A stretch of 64,000 nucleotides of DNA from JBAZUK01 sp041661445 (GTDB lineage Bacteria; Chlamydiota; Chlamydiia; Chlamydiales; SM23-39), in contig JBAZUK010000004.1 in the NCBI GenBank assembly GCA_041661445.1, positions 62,001 to 126,000 on the forward strand, in the 5' to 3' direction. Of this stretch, positions 33,068-42,688 are shown piece after piece. Made by a program: the position numbers and the translations under genes. Position 1 is the first letter of the stretch. The number at the start of each line of letters is the position of its first letter. Below the pieces are notes generated by a model, which saw nothing but the letters and a program-made list of their open reading frames with translations, made no database searches and had not been told where the DNA came from.

Positions 33068-35383
33068 TCATAAATCAAAAAATTTAACAACTCTCACTTT
33101 TATAAAATCCAAAACTACAAAATATAAAGCGGTAGATAAAAGCAATGTTAATATTAGATACACACTGATCGACGCCATTAACAATCCATTTATTGCCATG
33201 AGTGTTACAATTATAATATCAAATAGGGATGAGGCTATCAGCCAAGTGCTTGGCATTGAATGCCAAAAATGTTTACGTTCCCGTACAAGATAAACAGTTG
33301 CCTGACCAATAAAAACCAGGGTTAAAAAAATTAATGTTTGTATTTCTGGTATGGAGAGATGAAGAAATTTGATTCCCGTAAAAAGGATACAGAAGGTATA
33401 TCCTAAAATAAAAATAGAGAAAAAGCCTCCGATCAAAGTGAGTTTTCTGATGTCCCATATGTCAGGTTTCTGAGAGAAAGAAACCTTATCGGTGGAGATG
33501 GACATGGTTACAAAATCATTGGTAAACAATAGCAAAACGATTAAAAGCTGAGAAATAATAAAATTATTTGTAAAAATCAAACCAAGACCTAATAAAACTG
33601 AAATTACCAAAGTTTTGATGATTTTATTTAATGTATAGGTCAGCATGCGCTGATAAATCTGTCTGCTGGTTTTTATGGCTTTAAGTATGTCAGGAAGTCC
33701 GGGATTGGTTAAAACCAGACTTGCTGCAGCTTTAGCAACATCGGTTGCATTGCTCACAGCTATGCCGACTTCAGCTTTTTTTAGTGCTGGGGCATCATTA
33801 ACGCCATCTCCGGTCATGCCGGATATATTCCCCATATTTTGTAAAATTTCTATAATATGAAATTTATCTTCCGGAAAAACTTTGGCGATAATATCAGCTT
33901 TATCAATTTTTTCTTTTGATTGATAAATATCATCTCTGGAAATTGATCGAGATCCGATTCCCACTTTACCTGCGATATATTCGGCTGTTGTCTGATCATC
34001 TCCTGTTATCATCATGACTCTAACGCCCAGATCCTGGATTTCTTCTATTGTTTTTTTTGATGATTCTCGGGGAGGATCCTGCATGGCTATCAGGCCTACT
34101 AGATTGAAATCGTTTTCAGTTCCCAAGATTGTAGCAAGTATGCGAGCACCATTGAAAGAAGATAGTTTTTCAATATCTTTTGATAAATCGTATTTTTCAT
34201 TGACCATTTTTATAAGTTCAGAGGAAGCTCCTTTGAGAATATGTAATTTTTTGCCGTCAAAATCGATAATGGCCTCAGAACATTTCCGGCTAGGATCAAA
34301 AGGAATAAACTGAATTTTTCTTGCCGAAGAGAATCTTGAATTACGTGATTCCGAAGCTGCTATTATAGCTAGATCTATTGGATCCTGTGTTGCTTCTTCG
34401 GAAGCTAGAGACGCTAATACTATTAGGTCATCTTCGCTGTAAGAAGAATATGGATGTAAGGTAGAGACTTTAAGAGAATTTTGCGTTATTGTACCTGTTT
34501 TGTCTATACATAAAATATTCATGCCGGCAGCTTCTTCTATTGCAGATAAACGAGTGACAAGAACACCTTCTTTAGCAAGATCAATGGATCCTAAAGCTGT
34601 TGATAGCGCATATGTGGCAGGCAAGGCTACAGGAACGGAAGCGACTAGAAGCAGCAGGGAAAAGGGGATCATCTCAGTAATAGGCAATCTATGGTATTGA
34701 GAATAAATAAATACTAAAATAATCAAAGCTAAATCAAAAATGACAAGGTATTTAACTATAGAAAATATTGTTCTTTCAAGATGTGATGGAGTTTTTGAAA
34801 GTCGCATTATCTCAGCAGTTTTGCCGAGAAAGGTATTTTTTCCGGTTGCTGTTACTTTTGCATAAGCTTGCCCATGCTTGACAATAGATCCTGCATAAAG
34901 GATATCATTAGAAGAAGGTTCAACAGGCAGAGATTCTCCTGTAATGGTAGATTGATCTATTAGAACCTGACCTTGCAATAGTTTTGCATCTGCAGGAACT
35001 ATATCACCCATTCGAATAAGAATAATATCATCTACAGCTAGTTCCAGAGACGATATCGTTTTCCATTTTTTATCTCGAAAAACTCTTGCCTGTATGCTTA
35101 ATCTCTTTTTCAATAAAAGTAGGGCTTTTCTCGTCTTATCTTCTTGAAAAAAGCTGATTAACGCATTAAATAAGATGAGTATTCCAATGATCCAGGCCTC
35201 TGTAAATTTTCCTAGAACGATTTCTAATAAAATAATAATTTCAAGCATCCAGGGAAGCGGTGACCAGAATTTACGTAAAAAAACAGTTATTGGATTATAT
35301 TTTTCTTCGGGAAGGGTATTTAATCCATATTTTAACAAGCGCTCTTGAGCTTCTTTAGTAGTTAATCCATTTAATTCGATCAT
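33068..35383 (-). CDS. P-type ATPase, plasma-membrane proton pump (P3A) type
   Basis: A 771-residue P-type ATPase. Visible are the actuator loop STITGESLPVEP near residue 142, the M4 text VASVPVALPATYALSTALG near 250, the phosphorylation site CIDKTGTITQNSL near 295, and the hinge MTGDGVNDAPALKKAEVGIA near 530. The short N-terminus (GLTTKEAQERLLKYGLNTLP) and the shape of M4 match the P3A group of proton-exporting ATPases known from plants, fungi, archaea and some bacteria. In an ATP-importing bacterium such a pump could turn host ATP into proton motive force. It is transcribed toward the GH3 gene and stands alone. Ion specificity is inferred from similarity, not proven. Confidence 0.85.
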   Translation of the reverse strand: MIELNGLTTKEAQERLLKYGLNTLPEEKYNPITVFLRKFWSPLPWMLEIIILLEIVLGKFTEAWIIGILILFNALISFFQEDKTRKALLLLKKRLSIQARVFRDKKWKTISSLELAVDDIILIRMGDIVPADAKLLQGQVLIDQSTITGESLPVEPSSNDILYAGSIVKHGQAYAKVTATGKNTFLGKTAEIMRLSKTPSHLERTIFSIVKYLVIFDLALIILVFIYSQYHRLPITEMIPFSLLLLVASVPVALPATYALSTALGSIDLAKEGVLVTRLSAIEEAAGMNILCIDKTGTITQNSLKVSTLHPYSSYSEDDLIVLASLASEEATQDPIDLAIIAASESRNSRFSSARKIQFIPFDPSRKCSEAIIDFDGKKLHILKGASSELIKMVNEKYDLSKDIEKLSSFNGARILATILGTENDFNLVGLIAMQDPPRESSKKTIEEIQDLGVRVMMITGDDQTTAEYIAGKVGIGSRSISRDDIYQSKEKIDKADIIAKVFPEDKFHIIEILQNMGNISGMTGDGVNDAPALKKAEVGIAVSNATDVAKAAASLVLTNPGLPDILKAIKTSRQIYQRMLTYTLNKIIKTLVISVLLGLGLIFTNNFIISQLLIVLLLFTNDFVTMSISTDKVSFSQKPDIWDIRKLTLIGGFFSIFILGYTFCILFTGIKFLHLSIPEIQTLIFLTLVFIGQATVYLVRERKHFWHSMPSTWLIASSLFDIIIVTLMAINGLLMASISVYLILTLLLSTALYFVVLDFIKVRVVKFFDL

Positions 35384-35678
35384 TTATTTCCAATCTTATT
35401 TAACGTCATATTAAGCATTTTTTTGTTTTTCAATCAATCTTTGCCTATGAATAGAATAATTCTTTAAAAAATTTGAGAGGTCATATCTAGAGAGAAAGAA
35501 AAAGGAAATATTAGTTGTTTTTTGGAAAAAACTTATGAAGTATATGTTATTATCAAAATAGAAATGAAGATTTGATTTTTGTAAAAGGAAAGATCATGTG
35601 GAATTTCTATTTAATAGATTTGTTTAGCAAATATGATATGTAATATCCCTTTTAAATTATTCAAATTCAACTAAAAGT

Positions 35679-36953
35679 TTAACCTCGAAAGAATATTTTT
35701 TTTGCCATATTCAGATATGTGTTAATAAATGATCCTTTAGGAGTGTCATTTATTAACGATGATTTATAGATCTGCAGATGTGAGTATGGTGAGTATTGTG
35801 AATATCGTGAGTATCTTTCTTTATAAAAAAAGCTTTCGAAATCATTAGTATTTTCAAACTTTAAAATACCAATATTTGGATCAAAAAAATATATTTTTTC
35901 TCCTTCTTTAATTAAACTAACTGCATGACTACTTTTCCCTGTGAGGGATATTAGATATGTTCCATCAGATAAAGAGTTAAAGGCAGATTCCAAAACTGCT
36001 GGTTCAAGATCAAACTCAGAAACTAATAAATTTTTAATAACAATTCCAGCATATTTTCCTAATTCTTTCTCAAGCCTGCCCATCTCTTGATCAAAAAAAT
36101 CCATTGTACTAAGTAATCTGGATGTTATATCTGATTCTTCATTTTTTTGATGTTCTAACGTTACGATATCCTCAACAATATCTGTAGCTTTTGACTTAAG
36201 CTTCTTCTCATTAGAAGAAAACAAAAAATGATCTTGCATTATTTGCAAAAGCAATGATTGTCTGTTTGCCCCACTCTCAAATATTTTACCGATAGCTTTA
36301 AGTTGCCTGTCTCTATTAGTAGACATTCCTTGAGTTTTCAAAAACAAATACAAAAACCAGGAGCTCATTCCATAACATACACCAATATCATTAGAAAAAT
36401 TTATCTGTTTTAATTCTGTTAAATCAAAAAGTTTACAAAATCTATTACCTAACGATTCTCCTAACTCTTTTTTTATGTCTCTAATAAATTTATTAACAAT
36501 TTTTATCGCTTCAAAAGTATCAGTTTTACTTGAAATTTTGGGATGAACATCCTCCCATTTAAAAGGTAGTTGTAAATAAAAATCAGATGTACTTAAATCA
36601 GCTACATTTTTTGAAGAACTTATCAGCTTATTTTTATACATGGAAATTATACAGGAATGAAACATACTATAAAGTAAATGATCTACTATTAATCTACATC
36701 TGGTAGATAAGCTAGAAAAAAATAAGACTTTCGACGCAACATAAAAAGAAATGATTCCAATGATCTCAAAAGGTGCTTTTATGAAATCAATAATTTTCAT
36801 TGTAGTGGAAGAAACTTCAAAAATTGGAAAGTTGCCATTTAAATAATCATTTTTAATTGTCTCTATTTGACTTTTTCCTGAAAAAAAATCATTAAATCTA
36901 TTTTCATCCTGCAAGACCGAATAGGAAAAATTTTGATTATTTATAACTGTCAT
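35679..36953 (-). CDS. C58-like (YopT-type) cysteine protease, candidate secreted effector
   Basis: A 424-residue protein with a Cys-His-Asp triad in the order and spacing of peptidase family C58: Cys193 in NDIGVCYGMSSWFLYLFL, His343 in LTGKSSHAVSLIKEG, and Asp358 in IYFFDPNIGILKF. In YopT and AvrPphB these same blocks (Cys followed by a tryptophan helix, then His strand, then FDPN-G) form the active site. The N-terminal 130 residues are unrelated and contain a hydrophobic helix pair (about 57-82) that could target membranes. The gene stands alone, with an upstream region of 230 bases. C58 proteins are mostly type III effectors that cleave host GTPases or kinases; that role is inference here. 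Confidence 0.7.
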   Translation of the reverse strand: MTVINNQNFSYSVLQDENRFNDFFSGKSQIETIKNDYLNGNFPIFEVSSTTMKIIDFIKAPFEIIGIISFYVASKVLFFSSLSTRCRLIVDHLLYSMFHSCIISMYKNKLISSSKNVADLSTSDFYLQLPFKWEDVHPKISSKTDTFEAIKIVNKFIRDIKKELGESLGNRFCKLFDLTELKQINFSNDIGVCYGMSSWFLYLFLKTQGMSTNRDRQLKAIGKIFESGANRQSLLLQIMQDHFLFSSNEKKLKSKATDIVEDIVTLEHQKNEESDITSRLLSTMDFFDQEMGRLEKELGKYAGIVIKNLLVSEFDLEPAVLESAFNSLSDGTYLISLTGKSSHAVSLIKEGEKIYFFDPNIGILKFENTNDFESFFYKERYSRYSQYSPYSHLQIYKSSLINDTPKGSFINTYLNMAKKIFFRG

Positions 36954-37145
36954 ATTGAATTTACTTAACCTAAATTTAATTTTAAAATTGTCGCATAATT
37001 ATTAGTTGGAAGCAATTTTTAAATTAATTATTATTAAGAATAAGTTATTGTAGTTACATATAATAAAAATGATAAAAAATAGATTTGTTTTTAATGTTTT
37101 AATGCGCTTAATGCCTAAAATAAAGATTTGCTTTTTGTAAAAGAT

Positions 37146-37174
37146 AAGAAGATGGCATTTTCTGCCATCTTCTT
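37146..37174 (-). terminator. terminator after dnaK
   Basis: Perfect 12-base arms AAGAAGATGGCA and TGCCATCTTCTT with a TTTTC loop, 12 bases after the dnaK stop codon. On the minus strand it is followed by an AT-rich tail. A good end point for hrcA-grpE-dnaK. Confidence 0.8.
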
Positions 37175-37185
37175 AATTGATTGTT

Positions 37186-39096
37186 CTATTTGTTTTTATC
37201 ATCATCTACAATTTCAACATCCGCTTCTTCGATGTCTTCTTTTTTAGATTGCTGATCAGACTTTTCTTGAGGATTGCCTGGATTAGCCTGCTGGGCCTTT
37301 TGAAGTTCCTCACCAATTTTTTGCATATGAGTATGAAGTTCTGATATAGCAGACTTGATTGAGTTTGTATCAGATCCTTTAAGGGCATCTTTTACTTTAT
37401 CAATTTTGGATTGAATGTCTTTAACAATATCAGAAGGAAGCTTGTCTTTGTAGTCCGACAAAGCTTTTTCTGCTCTAAAAACTGTAGCGTCAGCTTCATT
37501 TCTTACATCGATCTGCTCTTTTTTCTTCAAGTCTTCTTCTTTGTGCTTTTCAGCTTCTTGTACTTTTGCTTTGATTTCGCTTTCTGACAAGCCTGATTTT
37601 GCTTCGATTTTTATTTTCTGCTCTTTTCCTGTTTGCTTGTCTTTGGCTGAAACGTGCAATATGCCATCCGCATCTAGATCAAAGCATACTTCAATCTGAG
37701 GCATTCCTCTTGGAGCAGGCGGAATGTCTGATAAATCGAATCTTCCGATTTCTTTATTGTCGCCGGCCATAGGTCTTTCTCCTTGAAGGACAACAATAGT
37801 TACAGCAGGCTGATTATCGGCCGCTGTTGAGAAAACTTGCTTTTTCTGAGTTGGGATAGTGGTATTTCTTTCAATAAGAGGAGTCATTACTCCGCCTAAT
37901 GTTTCAATACCTAAAGTTAAAGGAACTACGTCAAGAAGAAGAACGTCTTTTACTTCTCCGCATAAGATTCCGCCCTGGATGGCAGCGCCTACGGCAACAG
38001 CTTCATCAGGGTTAACGCTTCTATTAGGTTCCTGATTAAAGATTTCTTTAACTTTTTCTTGAACAGCAGGCATTCTTGTCATACCGCCGACTAATATTAC
38101 TGTAGTAATATCAGAAGCTTTCAATTTAGCATCTTTAAGGGCTTTTTCACATGGAGTCTTTGATCTTTCAATTAAATCATGACATAGATTTTCAAGTTTT
38201 GCTCTTGTTAATGTTAATGAAAGGTGTTTAGGTCCTGATGCATCCATTGTAATAAACGGTTGGTTGATATCGGTTGATTGTGTTCCGGAAAGTTCGATTT
38301 TTGCTTTTTCTGCAGCATCTTTCAATCTTTGAAGGGCCATTTTGTCTTTTGAAAGATCAATGCCGTTTTCTCTTTTGAACTCATCTAGCATCCAGTTGAT
38401 AATTCTAGAATCGAAATCATCTCCGCCGAGGTGAGTATCTCCGTTTGTTGCTAAAACTTCAAAAACACCGTCGCCGATTTCCATGATGGAGATATCAAAT
38501 GTTCCTCCGCCTAGGTCATACACCGCAATTTTTTGCTCATGGCTTTTTTCAAGACCATAAGCTAAAGCTGCAGCTGTAGGTTCTGGAATGATCCTTTTTA
38601 CATCTAATCCGGCAATTCTTCCGGCATCTTTTGTTGATTGTCTTTGAGAATCGTTGAAATAAGCCGGAACCGTAATAACAGCTTCAGTAATTTTTTCTCC
38701 TAAATAATTTTCGGCTGTTTCTTTCATTTTTATTAGAACTTGAGCAGCAGCTTCTTCCGGAGTAACATTTTTGCCGTCGATTTCAAATACTGCGTTACCA
38801 TTAGAGTCCTTGGTAACTTTATATGGAACTGTTTTAATTTCATCTAAAACTTCTTCATATTTTCTTCCGATGAAACGTTTTGTTGAAAACAATGTTTTTT
38901 CAGGGTTTGTTATTGATTGTCTTTTTGCAGGAATTCCAACAAGTCTTTCGTTTCCTTTGAATGATATTATTGATGGTGTTGTTCTTGTTCCTTCTACGTT
39001 TGCAATAACTTTTCCTGTTTTTCCTTCCATTATTGCAACACATGAGTTTGTTGTACCAAGGTCTATACCTATTATTTTTCTACTTTTTTTATTCAT
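37186..39096 (-). CDS. dnaK: chaperone DnaK (Hsp70)
   Basis: The 636-residue Hsp70 chaperone has the standard layout: ATPase domain with GIDLGTTNSCVAIMEG (residues 10-25), AVITVPAYFNDSQRQ near 140, AVYDLGGGTFDISI near 192 and VGGMTRMPAVQEKV near 337, then the substrate-binding domain (RNTTIPTQKKQVFSTAADNQ) and a disordered C-terminal tail ending in EEADVEIVDDDKNK, the usual end motif (EEVD-like acidic) that contacts GrpE and co-chaperones. It is the last gene of hrcA-grpE-dnaK, 29 bases after grpE, and ends at a perfect hairpin terminator. dnaJ is not adjacent. Confidence 0.98.
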   Translation of the reverse strand: MNKKSRKIIGIDLGTTNSCVAIMEGKTGKVIANVEGTRTTPSIISFKGNERLVGIPAKRQSITNPEKTLFSTKRFIGRKYEEVLDEIKTVPYKVTKDSNGNAVFEIDGKNVTPEEAAAQVLIKMKETAENYLGEKITEAVITVPAYFNDSQRQSTKDAGRIAGLDVKRIIPEPTAAALAYGLEKSHEQKIAVYDLGGGTFDISIMEIGDGVFEVLATNGDTHLGGDDFDSRIINWMLDEFKRENGIDLSKDKMALQRLKDAAEKAKIELSGTQSTDINQPFITMDASGPKHLSLTLTRAKLENLCHDLIERSKTPCEKALKDAKLKASDITTVILVGGMTRMPAVQEKVKEIFNQEPNRSVNPDEAVAVGAAIQGGILCGEVKDVLLLDVVPLTLGIETLGGVMTPLIERNTTIPTQKKQVFSTAADNQPAVTIVVLQGERPMAGDNKEIGRFDLSDIPPAPRGMPQIEVCFDLDADGILHVSAKDKQTGKEQKIKIEAKSGLSESEIKAKVQEAEKHKEEDLKKKEQIDVRNEADATVFRAEKALSDYKDKLPSDIVKDIQSKIDKVKDALKGSDTNSIKSAISELHTHMQKIGEELQKAQQANPGNPQEKSDQQSKKEDIEEADVEIVDDDKNK

Positions 39097-39125
39097 AATT
39101 ACCTCATATTTTATTTGTTAATTTT

Positions 39126-39764
39126 TTAATCGCAGCTAGATGATCCATCAGATGAATTTTCTTTTCCTGTTGTTTCATCCACATCTTGTAAATCCTGTTT
39201 GTCGTTTATTGGCTGCTCATTATTTTTTTGTTCTATAATTTTTTTTGTAACTTTAACTTTTGCCGGACGGATTATTCTGCTTGCGCTTTTATAGCCTTTT
39301 GCAAATTCTTCAATTATAGTGCCGTCAGGATGATCATTAGTTTCTATTATTTCCATAGCTTCATGATAATGGGGATCAAATGAATTGCCGATAGAATGGA
39401 ATGCTACCACGCCGTGATTCAGAAGGATCTCTTTCATTTGTGATAAGATCATCTGAAACCCAAAAGACCAGTTTTTTACTTCTTCAGAAGATTCCTTAGC
39501 AAAATTTAATGCATTTTCGAAGTTATCAATCAAAGAAAGGAATTCGGAAATTGTGCTTTCTACTGCATAAGATATTGCTTCTGTTTTTTCTTTCTGCATT
39601 CTTTTTCTAAAATTATCAAGTTCAGCAATCGAACGAAGATATTTGTTCTGTGTTTCTTTTACTTCCTCTTCCAATTTCACTTTTTCAGCCTGGATCTTGG
39701 CAATTTCTTCTTCATGAAGATTGGTTTGTTCCGGATTTTTTTCTTTCTTATCTTTTTGTGACAT
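39126..39764 (-). CDS. grpE: nucleotide exchange factor GrpE
   Basis: GrpE releases ADP from DnaK. The 212-residue protein has an acidic/basic N-terminal coiled coil (EEIAKIQAEKVKLEEEVKET), a long helix with the family text AELDNFRKRMQKEK near residue 48, and the C-terminal beta domain HGVVAFHSIGNSFDPHYHEA near 120 with KGYKSASRIIRPAKVKV near 155. A Ser/Asp-rich tail extends beyond the usual end. It lies between hrcA (14 bases upstream) and dnaK in the order seen in Chlamydia. Confidence 0.96.
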   Translation of the reverse strand: MSQKDKKEKNPEQTNLHEEEIAKIQAEKVKLEEEVKETQNKYLRSIAELDNFRKRMQKEKTEAISYAVESTISEFLSLIDNFENALNFAKESSEEVKNWSFGFQMILSQMKEILLNHGVVAFHSIGNSFDPHYHEAMEIIETNDHPDGTIIEEFAKGYKSASRIIRPAKVKVTKKIIEQKNNEQPINDKQDLQDVDETTGKENSSDGSSSCD

Positions 39765-39778
39765 TTTAATTTTTTCTC

Positions 39779-40918
39779 CTATCTGCTTTTATCCTCAAGA
39801 AGGATTGAATTTTCTGATACTTTTTTTAAATCAGGTGTTTTTCTAAAGGTGATTTTATGTTTATAAACATTTTTGGTTAAATTGTCTGAGAGCAATTTGC
39901 TAAATGATTCTAATAATGAAAATATATCTTTATAATAAGTCCTAAGAGGACAAATAAGACCGATCGAGCCTACTACAGTGTTTGAAATGTAATAAGGTAT
40001 GCCTATAATTGCAATGTTTTCAATTTTGAACCCGTAGTTCTGCAGATCGTCAGCTATGAAATAACAAATACCTTTTTTTTCTTGCACTGCCTTCATTATT
40101 CTTTGTATATCGAAATTGTTCTCAAATATAGAAAGAGCTTCGGCAAGAATTAAAGGATCTTTAAATTCCGGATAAGATAAAAGCTTGGAAAGTCCTGTTT
40201 TATAGATATCTTCGAAGCTGTAGTTTGTGCAGTCTACAATATATCTTACCATCGTCTCATTATAAAGATGCTGGGCAAGTTTTATTATTAACGGATCATC
40301 TGAAAGAGGCTTTTGTTTTTTATTCATTCTCCATAAAAAGAAATCTTCAATAAACTTTAATATGTCATCATTTATTTCCAGACTTGAATATAAAATTTCA
40401 GTCTTGATAAGGCCGAAGTCAGTTATAATTACACATAATATTTTATTTTTATCTAAAGTTATCAGTTTGATGTTATTTACAAAATCTTGATCAAATCTAG
40501 GGGTAGAGCCGAAAACACTTAAATTTGACATTTCAGACAAGAGTTCTAAAGAATTATTCAGATAGTCAGATATTTTCTTGCTTTTACTCATTAATTCTTT
40601 CTGAAGTATTTTTTCTTCTTTTTTGTGGGATTCAAAGGTTTCAAGACAGTGTTTTGCATAAACTTTAAATGCTTTGGCTGTTGGAATTCTTCCGCCGGAT
40701 GAATGCTGTTGGGTTAAAAGTCCTTTTTTTTCAAGATCTGCAAAATAATTCCTTATAGTTGCCGAACTAATATCGCTAAACTCGTTTTCTTTTAACGAAT
40801 TAGAGCCAATAGGAGAATTTGTCTTAATATAAAGCTCTACAAGACCTATAAGAATTGATTTCTCTTTGTCTTCTTTATTAAGCCTTTTCTTTACAAAAAT
40901 CTTTTTCAAGGTTTGCAC
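39779..40918 (-). CDS. hrcA: heat-shock repressor HrcA
   Basis: HrcA represses heat-shock operons by binding the CIRCE repeat. The 379-residue protein starts with GTG (complement of 40916-40918); no good ribosome binding site is visible. The N-terminal winged helix shows LVELYIKTNSPIGSNSLKEN and the recognition part SSATIRNYFADLEKKGLLTQ followed by the conserved HSSGGRIPTAKAFKVYA near residue 78. The GAF-like core follows, ending in GSIGLICPLRTYYKDIFSLL. The C-terminal extension after the core (about 35 residues) is typical of chlamydial HrcA. I looked upstream for CIRCE (TTAGCACTC-N9-GAGTGCTAA) and saw only a partial half site overlapping the start (GAGTGCAAA). Confidence 0.94.
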   Translation of the reverse strand: MQTLKKIFVKKRLNKEDKEKSILIGLVELYIKTNSPIGSNSLKENEFSDISSATIRNYFADLEKKGLLTQQHSSGGRIPTAKAFKVYAKHCLETFESHKKEEKILQKELMSKSKKISDYLNNSLELLSEMSNLSVFGSTPRFDQDFVNNIKLITLDKNKILCVIITDFGLIKTEILYSSLEINDDILKFIEDFFLWRMNKKQKPLSDDPLIIKLAQHLYNETMVRYIVDCTNYSFEDIYKTGLSKLLSYPEFKDPLILAEALSIFENNFDIQRIMKAVQEKKGICYFIADDLQNYGFKIENIAIIGIPYYISNTVVGSIGLICPLRTYYKDIFSLLESFSKLLSDNLTKNVYKHKITFRKTPDLKKVSENSILLEDKSR

Positions 40919-41148
40919 TCATTTTAATTAATATTGTTTTTATATTAGCACAATATATTATTTTTTAGCAATCAAAGCATTTGTTTGCTTGAAAGATTTC
41001 TTAAATTGCTTAAAACAAGTTATTTGAAAAAATTAAAATTTGCTGAATTCCTGCTTTGTAAGCAATTATTTTAAATAAAAAAATGAAAGATAATAAATAA
41101 TTATAGAGTTATAATAGGTATGTAAAAGAAGCATTTTTAAGGATAGTT

Positions 41149-42621
41149 GTGACATCAATACCTTCAATATCAATAGAAACTAAAAATTCTATTGATAATA
41201 TAACAAATAATTTTGAAGCTATTCAGAGCCTTCAAGATAGTAATAATGTTAAGAGAGATCAGAGAGCTGATGTTGATGATAGAGTAGTAAATGTTGCAAA
41301 TGCAACGATATTGTCAAAAGATCTTAGTGGTGAAATGGAAGCTGAAAATGGGTTAAATGGAGTAGTAAGTAAAAAAAGAGCAAATCCTCCTGAAAGCAAT
41401 CATTTAGCTCATTTACAAGGATCTTCTGAGGATTTTGAATGGTTTTCAGCAGATAGTCCTTCTCAAGAGGATTCGGGCTTTGACGCTTTTGTTGCAGAAC
41501 CATTTAAAAAAAGTAAGCTAGATCACGAAAGCTCAAGTGATTTGAAAAAAGATCAATGCGACGCTGATAAACCCAAAAAAAATAAAAGAAATGTTCAATT
41601 TGAAGGAAATTATTTAGATCAGTATGTTAAAGCAACTTCAGAGGATAAAAAAGTTCTTGTTTCTGACCCAAAATCATCTCAGAATTCAATCCTCAAAATG
41701 AAAGCTTACTTAGGTAATTTAAGAAGTTCTTCATTTTTTTCAGATGGTTCTTTAAAGACACCAGTAAAGACTCCTGATGATTTGCGTCATAGGGCTTTAA
41801 ATTATCCAAGTGTAACGCCTCAAAGATTAGAGCTATATCAAAATGAAAATTTCGCCAATGTCGATTTTACACAAATGGCTATGGCGGAAAATCCTCAGTC
41901 TGCAGAGGCCCAGATAAACTGTGAGCTTGATAACCCAAATATGATTACGGGCGCTCAAAGCGCTCCTTCCCTATCAGCTAAAAGCTTAGAATTTAGTCTT
42001 GTGAGAGACAAGTCTTCTCAGGTTTTTTTAGGAGAGAGAGGAAAGTTGAATTTATCTGATTATGAAGATGTGCAGAAAGAACGCCATAAAGAGTTTCATC
42101 CTTCTGTGAATGTAATAACAATCGAAAATATAATGTATCAAAGACATCAACAAACATCAGATGGTCATTGCTTTTATCATTCGATTGTTCAAGCTATAAG
42201 AAATAGAAAATTTTTTTATAAAGAAAATTTATGCGAGGTTGAAGAAGCTATTGTGAATTCTGAAATGCCTCATATTAGAATGCGTCAGGAATGTGCAAAG
42301 TGGATAAGAGAACATAAGAATGATCCGGATTTCAGAGAAGAGCTTCAAGCCGGAATTAGGGATTTTTTTCCAAATTCAGATGAAAATTTTGAGTCTAATA
42401 TTGAAAAATTTTGCGCAGCGGTTGAAGGAGAATCTGTTTGGGCAGATCGAACGTTAATAACTGTTGCCTCACATCTTTTGCAAAGAGCTATTTATGTGCG
42501 TCAGAAAATTGGCCTTTATGAAGCGTGGGAGATATTTGGTTCGCAATATAAAAATAAAACTCCAATTCATGTATTACTAGAATTTAACCATTATGATTTA
42601 ATTGAAAGAGTAGATGAATGA
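41149..42621 (+). CDS. OTU-domain cysteine protease, candidate deubiquitinase effector
   Basis: A 490-residue protein starting with GTG (AAGGA lies about 5 bases ahead). The first 330 residues are Ser/Lys/Asp-rich and look disordered, with no domain. The last 155 residues form an OTU protease: SDGHCFYHSIVQAI with Asp338 and Cys341, a central helix region, VWADRTLITVASHLLQRAIYV matching the usual 'WGG..EL.ALA..L...I.V' block, and FNHYDLI with His481. Eukaryotic OTU enzymes remove ubiquitin; Chlamydia relatives have a secreted OTU effector (ChlaOTU), so a similar role is likely here. It is monocistronic and meets serS at a shared bidirectional terminator. Confidence 0.8.
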   Translation: MTSIPSISIETKNSIDNITNNFEAIQSLQDSNNVKRDQRADVDDRVVNVANATILSKDLSGEMEAENGLNGVVSKKRANPPESNHLAHLQGSSEDFEWFSADSPSQEDSGFDAFVAEPFKKSKLDHESSSDLKKDQCDADKPKKNKRNVQFEGNYLDQYVKATSEDKKVLVSDPKSSQNSILKMKAYLGNLRSSSFFSDGSLKTPVKTPDDLRHRALNYPSVTPQRLELYQNENFANVDFTQMAMAENPQSAEAQINCELDNPNMITGAQSAPSLSAKSLEFSLVRDKSSQVFLGERGKLNLSDYEDVQKERHKEFHPSVNVITIENIMYQRHQQTSDGHCFYHSIVQAIRNRKFFYKENLCEVEEAIVNSEMPHIRMRQECAKWIREHKNDPDFREELQAGIRDFFPNSDENFESNIEKFCAAVEGESVWADRTLITVASHLLQRAIYVRQKIGLYEAWEIFGSQYKNKTPIHVLLEFNHYDLIERVDE

Positions 42622-42627
42622 GTTTTT

Positions 42628-42663
42628 GCTATTTGTTTTTAATAAATATCAAAAACAAATAGC
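42628..42663. terminator. bidirectional terminator between OTU gene and serS
   Basis: A perfect 13-base repeat GCTATTTGTTTTT / AAAAACAAATAGC around a 10-base AT loop, between two convergent stop codons (42621 and 42689). It is followed by T-rich sequence on the + strand (CTTTTTAATTTT) and has its own A/T tract on the other side. Confidence 0.75.
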
Positions 42664-42688
42664 TGCCTTTTTAATTTTCTTTAAATAA

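Noticed and set aside
40919..40990. CIRCE operator upstream of hrcA
   Set aside because: Only one imperfect half site is seen and the partner repeat is not at the required nine-base spacing.
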